64,000 nucleotides of DNA from Acidobacteria bacterium AB60 (GCA_008682415.1 VANK01000001.1:372001-436000), one strand, 5' to 3'. Positions 1-8,991 are shown, counted from the first letter of the stretch. Notes: generated from the letters alone by a model not told the origin. Numbers and translations: made by a program.

Positions 1-117
1 GTTGGGTTCGTGGTGAACGAAGATGCGGTGAACGAAGCAACAGGCAAACGGTCGTTGGTGACGGATCTCAAAAATCGATCCGCAGAGGAAGAGAGCAAAA
101 CACGGAAGACACCCTGA
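1..117 (+). CDS. Possible C-terminal end of a truncated upstream gene
   Basis: Frame 1 is open from the window edge for 38 codons and stops with TGA at 115-117. The residues are charged and polar, with an in-frame 15-bp direct repeat (GGTGAACGAAG at 13-23 and 28-38). No domain is recognisable and the other frames are not clearly worse, so this may be chance. If real, it is the tail of a gene to the left. Confidence 0.25.
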   Translation, partial: VGFVVNEDAVNEATGKRSLVTDLKNRSAEEESKTRKTP

Positions 118-480
118 ATTCCGTGTCGTCGAGAGCCAAAAGACGTACCGAACAAACTGTATGCGTTCGAACCCGGCGTTTCCCGGACCATGAGTAACCG
201 TTTCACCAGAGGGTGCCACTCCCTCCAGCTCCAGGACCCGTTCAAGTTCTCAGCGATTGGTTGAATATGACTTTCGCATCGTCTGGATGGAAAGTCTGTG
301 ATTTAGCTCACTCGATTTACTTCAAGGGAATTGAAGGGTTTTTTCGGGTTCGGCAGGTATTTGAGGGCGCCCCGGGAGGGATTTTTCTCGGGCGGAAGCG
401 CTCGACTTCGGGGTGAGCGGTTTCTGTCAAAACCGGGGTGGCCCGTGTCTCCGGAATCGGAGACATGGGCTTGCCGATTC
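118..480. other. Intergenic stretch without a supported gene
   Basis: No reading frame here has recognisable protein features. The only structure I see is the near-perfect palindrome at 441-470, listed separately. A stretch resembling a tRNA T-loop near 161-190 does not fold into a tRNA. Confidence 0.6.
441..470. repeat. Palindromic REP-like element, copy 1
   Basis: Two 13-base arms (441-453 and 458-470) are complementary with one mismatch around a 4-base loop. The core TGTCTCC...GGAGACA is shared with three palindromes at 54947-55211, so this is a dispersed family. It sits 10 bases past the stop of the minus-strand dehydrogenase, followed on that strand by a TTTT tract, so it could also terminate that transcript. 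Confidence 0.7.
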
Positions 481-1839
481 TCAGCAGCGAACGACGTTCG
501 GGGACTGGATGCCCTTGGTGGCATTGCGGGTGTCGATGACGAGCTGTGCCTGAGCCACGATCTCCCGGTAGTTGTAGCTGGTGTGGTCGGTGACGATGAG
601 GACGGCGTCGAACTGGCCGAGGTTTTCCAGGGGCGTGTTGACCATGTTCAGGTCGTAGTGACGTCCCCGGCCCACGGTGGGGAAGAAGGGGTCGTTGTAG
701 GAGACGAGGGCGCCCTTGTCGCGGAGCAGCTCGATGACGGTCAGGGACGGAGATTCGCGGAGGTCGTCGATGTCGCGCTTGTACGCGAGGCCGAGAACGA
801 GGATCTTGGAGCCCTTGATGGATTTGCAGCGCTCGTTGAGGGCGGAGGCGGTCTGCTCGATCACGAAATAGGGCATGGCGGTGTTCACTTCGCCGGCGAG
901 CTCGATGAAGCGGGTGCGGAAGTCGTATTCTTTGGCCTTCCAGGAGAGGTAAAAGGGATCGATGGGGATGCAGTGGCCGCCCAGACCGGGTCCGGGGTAG
1001 AAGGCCTGGAAACCGAAGGGCTTGGTCCTGGCGGCGTCGATGACCTCATGGATGTCGATGTCCATGCGCATGCAGAGCTGCTTGAGCTCGTTGACGAGGG
1101 CGATGTTGACGCAGCGATAGATGTTTTCGAGGAGCTTGGTCATCTCGGCGGCGGCGGGGCTGCTGACGGCGACCACGCGGCGGAAGATGGAGCCGTACAT
1201 GGCGGAGGCAAGCTCAAAGGCACCCTGGCCGCATCCACCGACGACCTTGGGAATGTCGTGCCGTGCGACGGTATCGTTGCCGGGATCTTCGCGTTCGGGG
1301 GAGAAGGCGACGTGCACGCCCTGCTCGGCCGATCCGCGCGCGACTTTGAGGCCTCGCGGATTGTTCTTTTCGAGGATGGGGACGACGACGTCATCGGTGG
1401 TGCCAGGATAGGTGGTGCTTTCCAGCACGATGAGCTGCCCTTCGCGGATGTGCGGGGCGATGGAGTGCACGGTGCCGGTGACGTAGCTCAGGTCGGGCTC
1501 GTGGTACTCGTTGAGGGGCGTGGGAACGCAGATGATGACGGCGTCCATGGCAGCGATCTCGGAGTAGTCGGCGGTGGCGCGGAAGCCAGCCTTTTGCGCC
1601 TGCTGAATGGATTCCGGGGAGATGCGAACAATATAAGAACCGCCGGAGTTCAAGGTACTGACTTTATCGGCTGCAATGTCGAAGCCGGTGACGCGGAAGC
1701 GCTCGTTGCTGAAGAGAAGCGCAAGAGGCAGGCCCACATAACCCATGCCCACGATTCCAATACGGGCTTCACGGGAGGCAATACGTTGCTTCAGCTCCGC
1801 GAGCGAGCTGCCAGCAGTAATTGTAGTCATGGGGAACAT
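481..1839 (-). CDS. Nucleotide-sugar dehydrogenase (UDP-GlcNAc/UDP-ManNAc dehydrogenase family)
   Basis: A cytoplasmic NAD-dependent enzyme that oxidises C6 of a UDP-hexose(amine) to the uronic acid used in capsule or O-antigen repeats. A Rossmann signature GMGYVGLP lies at residues 31-38. The active-site motif GPGLGGHCIPIDP places the catalytic cysteine at about residue 290, and a C-terminal UDP-binding domain follows. The length, 452 aa, is normal for the WbpA/WecC/TviB group; the exact substrate cannot be read from sequence. A second ATG at 1830 is an equally possible start, and neither has a clear Shine-Dalgarno. It diverges from the epimerase at 1953, which fits joint supply of sugar precursors. 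Confidence 0.88.
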   Translation of the reverse strand: MFPMTTITAGSSLAELKQRIASREARIGIVGMGYVGLPLALLFSNERFRVTGFDIAADKVSTLNSGGSYIVRISPESIQQAQKAGFRATADYSEIAAMDAVIICVPTPLNEYHEPDLSYVTGTVHSIAPHIREGQLIVLESTTYPGTTDDVVVPILEKNNPRGLKVARGSAEQGVHVAFSPEREDPGNDTVARHDIPKVVGGCGQGAFELASAMYGSIFRRVVAVSSPAAAEMTKLLENIYRCVNIALVNELKQLCMRMDIDIHEVIDAARTKPFGFQAFYPGPGLGGHCIPIDPFYLSWKAKEYDFRTRFIELAGEVNTAMPYFVIEQTASALNERCKSIKGSKILVLGLAYKRDIDDLRESPSLTVIELLRDKGALVSYNDPFFPTVGRGRHYDLNMVNTPLENLGQFDAVLIVTDHTSYNYREIVAQAQLVIDTRNATKGIQSPNVVRC

Positions 1840-1846
1840 TGTACGC

Positions 1847-1876
1847 TTGCAACGGATGACACGAGAGCGTTATCAC
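1847..1876 (+). promoter_or_regulatory. Candidate sigma-70 promoter for the epimerase gene
   Basis: TTGCAA (1847-1852) and TATCAC (1871-1876) are 18 bases apart in the 113-bp gap between the divergent dehydrogenase and epimerase genes. The -10 match is only moderate, so this is a weak prediction. Confidence 0.3.
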
Positions 1877-1952
1877 AATTTTCGCCCCGCGACGGCTGTA
1901 TTCTGAAGGTTCGGCTCAGCAGAAGCGGCCGGCAGTCGGTGAGGGGGCGGGA

Positions 1953-2924
1953 ATGGCGAAGTATCTGGTGACGGGCGCTGCGGGATTCATTGGCCGTTCG
2001 ATTGCGGCAGCGCTCCTGGCGCGGGGCGAGACGGTGCGCGGCGTGGACAGCTTCATCACTGGGAAGCGCGAGAATCTTGCCGGACTCGAGGGGATGGAGT
2101 TCGTCGAAGGCGATCTGGCCAACCCGGTCGTCTGCGGCACGGTCTGCGACGGCGTGGAGGTGATCTTTCACGAGGCCGCGCTGGCATCGGTTCCTCGCTC
2201 GGTGGCGGATCCGATCGGGACCAATGTGAATTGCGTGGATGCCACGCTGAATTTGCTGGTGGCGGCGCGAAGCGCAGGGGTGCGGCGGGTGATCTACGCG
2301 GGATCATCTTCCGCATACGGGGACACGCCGACGCTGCCGAAACACGAGCAGATGACGCCGAGTCCGATTTCGCCGTACGCGGTGGCGAAGCTGGCGGGCG
2401 AGCATTACATGCGCTCCTTCTGGCGCGTGTACGGGCTGGAGACGGTGGTGCTGCGGTACTTCAATGTGTTTGGGCCCTACCAGGATCCGAACTCGCACTA
2501 TTCGGGCGTGTTGGCTGTTTTCTGCCGCAAGATGCTGGCAGGAGAGCAGCCGACGATCTACGGGGACGGCGAACAGAGCCGGGATTTCACCTTCATTGAG
2601 AATGTGGTGCACGCGAATCTGCTGGCCGCGGCGGCGCCGCGCGAGAAGGTGGCGGGGCAGGTCATGAATGCGGCAACCGGGTCGCGGATCACGCTGAATG
2701 ACACCTTCCGAACGCTGTGCGGGGTGACCGGATACCGCGGGGAGCCCGCCTATGCTGCGCCGCGGGCGGGGGACATCCGCGACTCGCTCGCCGATATCGG
2801 TCTGGCCCGGGATCTGATGGGATACACGCCGCAGGTGAACTTCGAAGAAGGCCTGCGTCGCACGGTGGCCTGGTATCGGCAAGTGGAAGAGAGACAATCG
2901 GCTACCCCGACAAGTGTGATGTGA
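1953..2924 (+). CDS. NAD-dependent sugar epimerase (UDP-GlcNAc 4-epimerase-like SDR)
   Basis: An extended short-chain dehydrogenase/reductase, 323 aa. It has the GAAGFIG nucleotide-binding motif at residues 8-14, the catalytic serine in AGSSSAYG near 118-122 and the Y-x3-K pair at Tyr142/Lys146. Such enzymes interconvert UDP-GlcNAc/GalNAc or UDP-Glc/Gal, or dehydrate or reduce related sugars. The pattern is closest to WbpP/GalE-type epimerases. Its place opposite a UDP-sugar dehydrogenase suggests that together they make a UDP-hexosaminuronic acid. A purine-rich stretch (gagggggcggga) precedes the ATG. Confidence 0.85.
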   Translation: MAKYLVTGAAGFIGRSIAAALLARGETVRGVDSFITGKRENLAGLEGMEFVEGDLANPVVCGTVCDGVEVIFHEAALASVPRSVADPIGTNVNCVDATLNLLVAARSAGVRRVIYAGSSSAYGDTPTLPKHEQMTPSPISPYAVAKLAGEHYMRSFWRVYGLETVVLRYFNVFGPYQDPNSHYSGVLAVFCRKMLAGEQPTIYGDGEQSRDFTFIENVVHANLLAAAAPREKVAGQVMNAATGSRITLNDTFRTLCGVTGYRGEPAYAAPRAGDIRDSLADIGLARDLMGYTPQVNFEEGLRRTVAWYRQVEERQSATPTSVM

Positions 2925-2990
2925 CTCACCAGCGATTAGGAAACGCGTGGGGGACACTGCTGAGGTAATCTCGGCGGGTGCTATGCGCGT

Positions 2991-5564
2991 TTGCAAAGGA
3001 GCCGTCCGCCGAAGAATTTCCTAGGTGGCGAGGTTCTGGGATTGGCGGACGCAGCCGCACTCGAACATCCCGCGGAGCACCTCACTACAGGTGTGCTCCC
3101 GCAGCCTCCCTCGCGACACGACGTCAATCTGAGTCTGCGAGCGGCATGGCGTGTTCTGGTGAGCCGGCGAGGGCTTGTCCTGTCGATCGTGGCTGGGGCG
3201 CTGGCAGCTTGTCTGGTGTACTGTGCGCTGGCTCCGGCGCAGTATGAGTCACGCGCGCGGCTGGCGTTGCGGACGACGCCGGCGACGACATTGCGGATGG
3301 ACGCAGGCGAAGGGTCATTCTCGGGGTCGCTGGCCTCCGGGCAGACGCAGTTGGAGACTCTGGCGAGCGTGTTCCGCAGCGACCAGCTTGCGTGGCGCGT
3401 AATTCTGGAAGAGCGGCTATATCGCCAGCCTTCATTTTCGGGGGACTTCGCGCGCCGGTTTCCGGGTTTTCACGCGGAGCGCCCAACGCCCGAGGCAGAA
3501 GCTTACCTCATACGCCGATTCGAAGACCGCCTGCGCGTGAGCACCATTCCGCGCACGCTGCTGCTGGAGGTTGGTTTCCGGTGCGGCGATGGAGCGATCG
3601 CCGCGAAGACCGTGCAGGCCTTGATCCGTGCCTACGGAGTGCAGGAAGAGGAGGCTCGCGTACAGGCGACGGCGCAGGCCGCGGACTGGCTACGGGAGCA
3701 ACTGCGAGCGCTCAAGACGAAGTCGGTCCAGGACGATGAGCGCCTGACGAGCTTTCAGCGCGAGCATGGGCTGGTGATCGCACCCGAGGTTCTCTCGAAT
3801 GGCAGTACGAGCGACGTGCAACATGTGTCCGCGTATACGGCTCTGGACGAACTGGCGCGGGAGCTGGCCGCGGCAAGGGCGGAGCGGATTCTGCGCGAGG
3901 CGGAGTATCGCGCTGCTTGGCAAGGGGACCCCGAGCTTGTTTTGGCCGCCGATCCGCGGGCGGGGCAGGACAGCGGGGATGCGCTCATCGCGGTGTTTCG
4001 CCAAATCCGTGAGCGCCGCAGCCACCTGCAGGAGGAGTTCTCGCAGCTGAACCCTGAACGCGGACCCAACTATCCGCGGGTGGTGGAGATCCGGGAAGAG
4101 CTGGCGGAACTCGAGAAGCAGTTACAGACGGAGGATGGCAGGCTGCGCGAGCGTTACCGGCGAGCCTGGGAGCTGTCGGCACAACGCGAGCAGATGCTGC
4201 AGCAGGATCTCGAGAAGAGAACCGCGGAGGGGTTGCAAGCGAACGCCGCGGCTCTTCAATTTGAAGCCATGCGGCGGGAGGCGGACGCGAGCCGGGAGCT
4301 GTATCTGAAGGCGCAGGGAAAGGCGGAGGAGGCGGGACTGGCAGCGGGAGTGCCGAATCCGGAGTTTCGGGTTGTGGACGAGCCCCGCATTGCGGCGAAG
4401 CCGATTGCGCCGAACCTGCTGCTTTACTCGGCGATCACGCTATTTGTGGCCGCATGGGTGGCGATGGGTATGGCGTTCGCTGTGGAATCGAGATGGCCGA
4501 GGGCGAGAAGTCCTCTGGTTCTGTTGCTGGCCGTTGTGCTGGCACCGGCAACGATGCGGGGCCAAGCGCCGACGCCGAGCACGTCGGGGCTTCCCACGGG
4601 AGTGGCGCGCATTCCGCAGAGTAGCGATACGCGACCTATGCCCGATCCGAGGGACGCTCCCCCGGAGGTGGCCCCGGGCAGGTTAACAACAGCGGGGGCA
4701 CCGGTTGCGAGTCTTACGGGAGCGGTGCCAGCCCCGATTGGGCCGGGTGATCTGCTGGACGTGAGCGAGTTTCACACACCGGAGTTCCACTCCACCGTGC
4801 GCGTGACGGCGGGGGGAATGATCCGGCTGCCCCTGGCGGGAGATGTCGCGGTGCAGGGAATGGACGAGTCGCAGGCGGCGCAGGCCATTGCGGCAGCACT
4901 CACGGAGAAGGGGATGCTGCGGCATCCGCAGGTTCATGTGCTGGTGATCGCTTCGATGGGGCAGGATGTGAGCGTGCTGGGGGAGGTGATGCGTGCGGGA
5001 GTGTACCCGTACGGTGTTCATCACCAGCTGCTTGACCTGATTGCCGCGGCGGGAGGAACGACGCCTGTGGCCGGGACGCTGGCGTATATCTTTCATCGCG
5101 ATGATCCGATCGCGCACGCGGTGGCGCTCGATCGAAGCGGGAAGGATGTTGAGGGAGCGAGCAATCCTGAGTTGCGGCCCGGCGACACGGTGCAGATGAG
5201 CCGCTCCGGCCTGGTGTACGTGGTGGGCGACGTGATGCGGCCGGGGGGCTTCGTCCTGGATCCGGGACATCCGATGACGGTGTTGCAAGCGGTGTCGCTG
5301 GCCTGGGGACCGAGCCAGAATGCGGCGCTGAAGAAGACGCTTTTGATCCGGGAGCAGGCGGGCGGCAGCCGCACTGTGATGACTTTGGATCTGAAGCGCA
5401 TGCTGCGCGGCCAGGATCCGGATGTGCCGATCGGCGAGCGCGACATCTTGTTTGTGCCGAATTCGGCGGTCAAGAATCTGTGGAACCGCACCATGGAGTC
5501 GGTGGTGCAATCGACGGCCGGGGTCAGCATCTACGCGGGCCTGGTTTACTCGCAGAGGTTTTAA
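2991..5564 (+). CDS. Fused Wzz-type polysaccharide co-polymerase and Wza-type export protein
   Basis: One uninterrupted 857-aa frame carries what is normally two proteins. Residues about 45-500 are a Wzz/GNVR chain-length regulator: TM1 at about 61-80, a long coiled-coil periplasmic part, and TM2 at about 474-497. No tyrosine-kinase domain follows. Instead a basic patch and a signal-peptide-like segment (about 500-527, ending MRGQA) lead into a proline-rich linker. A polysaccharide export domain beginning IGPGDLLDVSEF near 583 and SLBB domains run to the end. The start is TTG at 2991; a GTG at 3093 also precedes TM1. I infer either a polyprotein cut by signal peptidase or internal initiation, for example GTG 4482. 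It belongs to the polysaccharide assembly genes around it. Confidence 0.8.
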   Translation: MQRSRPPKNFLGGEVLGLADAAALEHPAEHLTTGVLPQPPSRHDVNLSLRAAWRVLVSRRGLVLSIVAGALAACLVYCALAPAQYESRARLALRTTPATTLRMDAGEGSFSGSLASGQTQLETLASVFRSDQLAWRVILEERLYRQPSFSGDFARRFPGFHAERPTPEAEAYLIRRFEDRLRVSTIPRTLLLEVGFRCGDGAIAAKTVQALIRAYGVQEEEARVQATAQAADWLREQLRALKTKSVQDDERLTSFQREHGLVIAPEVLSNGSTSDVQHVSAYTALDELARELAAARAERILREAEYRAAWQGDPELVLAADPRAGQDSGDALIAVFRQIRERRSHLQEEFSQLNPERGPNYPRVVEIREELAELEKQLQTEDGRLRERYRRAWELSAQREQMLQQDLEKRTAEGLQANAAALQFEAMRREADASRELYLKAQGKAEEAGLAAGVPNPEFRVVDEPRIAAKPIAPNLLLYSAITLFVAAWVAMGMAFAVESRWPRARSPLVLLLAVVLAPATMRGQAPTPSTSGLPTGVARIPQSSDTRPMPDPRDAPPEVAPGRLTTAGAPVASLTGAVPAPIGPGDLLDVSEFHTPEFHSTVRVTAGGMIRLPLAGDVAVQGMDESQAAQAIAAALTEKGMLRHPQVHVLVIASMGQDVSVLGEVMRAGVYPYGVHHQLLDLIAAAGGTTPVAGTLAYIFHRDDPIAHAVALDRSGKDVEGASNPELRPGDTVQMSRSGLVYVVGDVMRPGGFVLDPGHPMTVLQAVSLAWGPSQNAALKKTLLIREQAGGSRTVMTLDLKRMLRGQDPDVPIGERDILFVPNSAVKNLWNRTMESVVQSTAGVSIYAGLVYSQRF

Positions 5565-5566
5565 TC

Positions 5567-6778
5567 ATGCGCCGCGTCGCCTGGGGATTGCTGCTGCTCT
5601 TTGCCTTCACGATTCCCTGGGAGTATTCGCTCGACTTTGGCGCGCCGCTGGGGAATGTATCACGCATCGCGGGAGCCGCAGCCCTGTTCGCGTTTATCCC
5701 GGCTGTGCTGCAGGCGGGACGAGTCCGGAGGCCGGGAGCGCTCCACGGACTGGCGCTGGCGCTGTATCTATGGACTTGTTGTACTTGCCTTTGGAGCATC
5801 GACGCTACTGCCAGCCTGGAGCGCCTGCGGACTTACGCGCAGGTGATGATGATCGTGGCGCTGGTGTGGGAGTTGGCGGAAGGGCAGGAGGATCTTCGCG
5901 ACCTGCTGCGCGCCTACGTGGGAGGAGCCTGGGTTCTCGCGTTGCTGACGCTAGCCGACTTCGTGTCCTCCGCTGATGCGGGCCAGATTCGGTTTGTGGC
6001 GGCGGGACAGGATCCAAACGACGCCGCGCGCTTTTTGAACCTGGGCTTTCCCTTCGCGGCTCTTCTGCCGTATTGGGAAGAACGAGGGTGGGCGCGGACG
6101 CTTGCCCTGGGCTATTTTCCGATTGGTCTTCTGGCGGTGATGTTGACTGCTTCCCGGAGCGGAGCGCTGGTGGCAGCGATTGCTATCGCTGGTTGCGGGT
6201 TGCGATTCCTTCGCTTCCATCGTGTGCGTTTACTGAAGGCACTCATGGCCTTGCCGCCGTTGGCGTTCGCGCTATGGCTGACGGTACCGGGGGCCACGAT
6301 TGCACGCATCGCGACCATTCCGCAGCAACTGACAAGTGGCGATCTCAACCAGCGATTGAATATCTGGGCTTTTGGCTGGCGAGCGTTCGCCGGCGCGCCT
6401 TTTGCGGGATGGGGCGCGGGAGCTTTCGTGGAGGCCGCTCACCTTGCACGGATTGATACCGCGCATAACACCGCGCTCTCCCTTGGGGTCGAAGGAGGGC
6501 TGGTCGCCGTTGGGCTTGGCTGCGGGATCCTGCTTAGTTCGGTCGTGTCGTGGGCCAGGACGCAGGGACCGGTTCGATTAGCACTGGGAACAGCATTGAT
6601 GGTCTGGACGGTGAGCTCCGCGGTGGCCACGGTGGAGACAAACCGGTCCACCTGGTTCGTGCTGGCGGTGGTGGCTGTGGCCGGACGGATTGCATCGGAG
6701 TCGCCGGCCGTGTCCAAGGTCTCGGATTGTCGTACGGAGCGGGGGTGGCGCATGGCCGATCCCGGGAGTCATGCCTGA
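5567..6778 (+). CDS. O-antigen ligase/polymerase-like integral membrane protein
   Basis: A 403-aa inner-membrane protein with about ten hydrophobic segments and a Wzy_C-type region. The family pattern of a periplasmic loop followed by an HN motif and a glycine-rich helix is visible (AHNTALSLGVEGG, near residue 305-320). These proteins polymerise or ligate lipid-linked glycans on the periplasmic face. The ATG lies two bases after the stop of the Wzz/Wza fusion, and its own TGA overlaps the next ATG (TGATG), so all three are probably translationally coupled. A polymerase (Wzy) and a ligase (WaaL) cannot be told apart from sequence; the fusion and flippase on either side favour Wzy. Confidence 0.72.
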   Translation: MRRVAWGLLLLFAFTIPWEYSLDFGAPLGNVSRIAGAAALFAFIPAVLQAGRVRRPGALHGLALALYLWTCCTCLWSIDATASLERLRTYAQVMMIVALVWELAEGQEDLRDLLRAYVGGAWVLALLTLADFVSSADAGQIRFVAAGQDPNDAARFLNLGFPFAALLPYWEERGWARTLALGYFPIGLLAVMLTASRSGALVAAIAIAGCGLRFLRFHRVRLLKALMALPPLAFALWLTVPGATIARIATIPQQLTSGDLNQRLNIWAFGWRAFAGAPFAGWGAGAFVEAAHLARIDTAHNTALSLGVEGGLVAVGLGCGILLSSVVSWARTQGPVRLALGTALMVWTVSSAVATVETNRSTWFVLAVVAVAGRIASESPAVSKVSDCRTERGWRMADPGSHA

Positions 6779-8142
6779 TGTTGACTCCTGCGGCCGTTAT
6801 CGAGAATGACGCGATTGCGAGGCCGAATGCCTACGGCCAGAAGATCGTGCGCGCGGCGGTTTCAGTGACCGCAGCCAGTTTGCTGGTGAAGGTGATCGCG
6901 ACGGTCAAGGAGATCGTATTGGCGGGAGTCTACGGGCGTTCCGACGCGATGGATGCGTTTCTGGCGGCTTTGCTGATTCCCAACCTGCTGGTTAACGTTA
7001 TCTCCGAGTCGATGAATCAGGCGCTCCTTCCGACGCTGGTGCGGGTACGCCTGCGGGAGGGAGAGGAGCGGGCTCAGGAACTGCTCTCGAACGCGATGGC
7101 GCGCCTGGTGGCGCTGTTGGCTGTCATTTGCGGCGTGATGGCGTTCACGGCCCGGTTGTTCTTTCCGATCATTACCTGGGGTTTTCCGGCGGCAAAAGTG
7201 GATTTGTGCGTTCGAATCTTCTGGATGCTGTTACCCACGGTGTTGATCACTGGAATGGCGACCAACGGTGCAGCGGTCCTGAACACGCTCGAACGCTTCG
7301 TGCTGCCCGCCCTGGCTCCGGCCGTGGTGTCAATTCTTGTGATAACAGGAGCGTTGCTGCTGCACAGGCAACTGGGGATTTGGGCGGTGGTGGGGGCAAC
7401 GGTTCTGGGAACGGCAGCGCAGCAGGTTGCAATTGCCAGAAGCATGGCGAGGCAAGGCTATCCGCTGCGATGGCACTGGGGTGCGACGGGAGAAGCGGAA
7501 AGAGAGGTTCAGCGGCAGTACGGGCCAGTTCTCTTGAGCGCGGTGGTGGCATCGGCGGGACTTTTGGTGGATCAGGCGCTGGCTGCGGCCCTTCCCGCGG
7601 GGAGCGTCTCATCGATGGCCTACGCCGGGCGCTTCGTGGGAGTCGTGCTCACGCTGATTGCGGGGGCCGCATCGTCGGCGTTGGCGCCGTACTTCTCAAT
7701 GATGGCGGCGCAGAGCGATTGGAAGGCTTGCCGGGTAACGTTGCGGCGGGGAATGCTCGCCAGTGCGGCGGCGACTCTCCCGATTTCCCTCGCGATGATC
7801 GCCGGTGCACCGGCGCTGGTGCGCATAACACTGCAGCACGGTGTCTTTGGTGCGCGCGACACCGCAGAGGTAGGACGGGTGCTTGCGATGTACGCCCTGC
7901 AGATCCCGTTTTTCGCAGCCAGCCGCGTCGATTATCGATTCGTGCTGGCGATGCGGCGCACCGATCTGGTGCTCCGCTGCGGAGTTCTCAACCTGGTTCT
8001 GGACGTCGCTCTCGATCTGGTGCTGATGCGATACTTTGGCGTGGCGGGGCTTGCCCTGGCCACTTCGCTATGGGCCGTGAGCACATGGGTTTTCTTCCGC
8101 GTTTGTGCACAACGTCTTCTGGCGCAAGCGGAGGCTTCGTGA
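6778..8142 (+). CDS. MurJ/Wzx-like lipid-linked oligosaccharide flippase
   Basis: A 454-aa MOP-superfamily exporter with about 12-14 membrane segments. The N-terminal stretch with KEIVLAGVYGRSDAMDAF and PNLLVN, then SESMNQALLPTLV, is the MurJ/MviN signature. Members flip undecaprenyl-linked precursors from cytoplasm to periplasm. The start ATG at 6778 shares one base with the preceding stop. Because it sits inside a polysaccharide locus I infer a dedicated glycan flippase rather than the housekeeping lipid II flippase, but the family signature is that of MurJ. Confidence 0.78.
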   Translation: MLTPAAVIENDAIARPNAYGQKIVRAAVSVTAASLLVKVIATVKEIVLAGVYGRSDAMDAFLAALLIPNLLVNVISESMNQALLPTLVRVRLREGEERAQELLSNAMARLVALLAVICGVMAFTARLFFPIITWGFPAAKVDLCVRIFWMLLPTVLITGMATNGAAVLNTLERFVLPALAPAVVSILVITGALLLHRQLGIWAVVGATVLGTAAQQVAIARSMARQGYPLRWHWGATGEAEREVQRQYGPVLLSAVVASAGLLVDQALAAALPAGSVSSMAYAGRFVGVVLTLIAGAASSALAPYFSMMAAQSDWKACRVTLRRGMLASAAATLPISLAMIAGAPALVRITLQHGVFGARDTAEVGRVLAMYALQIPFFAASRVDYRFVLAMRRTDLVLRCGVLNLVLDVALDLVLMRYFGVAGLALATSLWAVSTWVFFRVCAQRLLAQAEAS

Positions 8143-8187
8143 CTGGGATCGAAGAATCTGGGCAGAGGAGAAGCTAGGAGCGCCGGC

Positions 8188-8955
8188 ATGCAGAGCCTAC
8201 CTAAACCAGCGCGTTACCTCTTGAGAGTCGACGATCTGTGCCCGACCGTGCATCGCGAACGCTGGGGTGCGATCCGCGCCCTGGTGCAGGAGCTCGGCGT
8301 CCGGCCGATTCTTGCCATCATCCCCGACAACCAGGATGAGGCGATGGAGAAGTCTCCGGCCGATCCCGAGTTCTGGCAGGAGATGCGCGGGATGCAGGAG
8401 GCCGGCGCGACGATCGCGATGCACGGCTTGCATCATGCATGCCGCATTCGCGCCAGGAGTCTTGTGCCTCTGCACCACCGGTCTGAGTTTGCGGGCCGCC
8501 CCTTTCCGGAGCAATGTGCGGATGTGCGTGCCGGACTGCAACTTCTGCGAGACCAGGGATTGAATCCGCATTTGTTTGTCGCGCCAAAACACAGCTTCGA
8601 TCGCGTAACGTTGCAGGCTCTTTGCGCAGAGGGTCTGCCCTACATCTGCGACGGGTTTGCGCGGGTCCCATTTCAGCGAGATGGGGTCACGTGGATTCCG
8701 CAACAGCTATGGGGCCCTTCACGGCGGCAGGCGGGGCTATGGACGATCTGCCTGCACCCGAATACCGCGGGATCCGCGCAGATCGAACAACTCCGCAGGT
8801 TCCTCCGGAGGCACGCAAATCAATTCACCTCATTCGGGGAGGTGATCGCACATGATCCGCCGGGAAGGCTTGGCCTTGCGGAGCAAGTGTATGCGCAGTA
8901 TGCGATGCGGCGAGTGATGCTCCGGATGAAACGCCGTCGGGATGTGCGCAGCTAA
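8188..8955 (+). CDS. DUF2334/polysaccharide-deacetylase-like protein
   Basis: A 255-aa protein with the layout of the NodB-like barrel in DUF2334. It has a VDD motif at residues 14-16 (metal-binding Asp), MHGLHH with the metal-ligand histidines, FVAPKHSFD, and a late LHPN motif. No signal peptide is visible, so a cytoplasmic or unconventional location is implied. It is the last plus-strand gene before two convergent glycosyltransferase genes. An N- or O-deacetylase acting on a surface glycan or its lipid-linked precursor is the natural inference; activity is unproven for most of this family. Confidence 0.65.
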   Translation: MQSLPKPARYLLRVDDLCPTVHRERWGAIRALVQELGVRPILAIIPDNQDEAMEKSPADPEFWQEMRGMQEAGATIAMHGLHHACRIRARSLVPLHHRSEFAGRPFPEQCADVRAGLQLLRDQGLNPHLFVAPKHSFDRVTLQALCAEGLPYICDGFARVPFQRDGVTWIPQQLWGPSRRQAGLWTICLHPNTAGSAQIEQLRRFLRRHANQFTSFGEVIAHDPPGRLGLAEQVYAQYAMRRVMLRMKRRRDVRS

Positions 8956-8991
8956 CCTTCGCTACCCAACTCAGGGCCTCGCGCTGCGCAT

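Noticed and set aside
161-190. tRNA-like 3' end with GTTCGAAC and a terminal CCA
   Set aside because: The flanking bases do not form T, acceptor, D or anticodon stems.
331-1971. A 546-codon plus-strand frame opposite the dehydrogenase gene
   Set aside because: It mirrors the well-supported minus-strand gene, has shadow-like Gly/Val/Asp composition and no domain.
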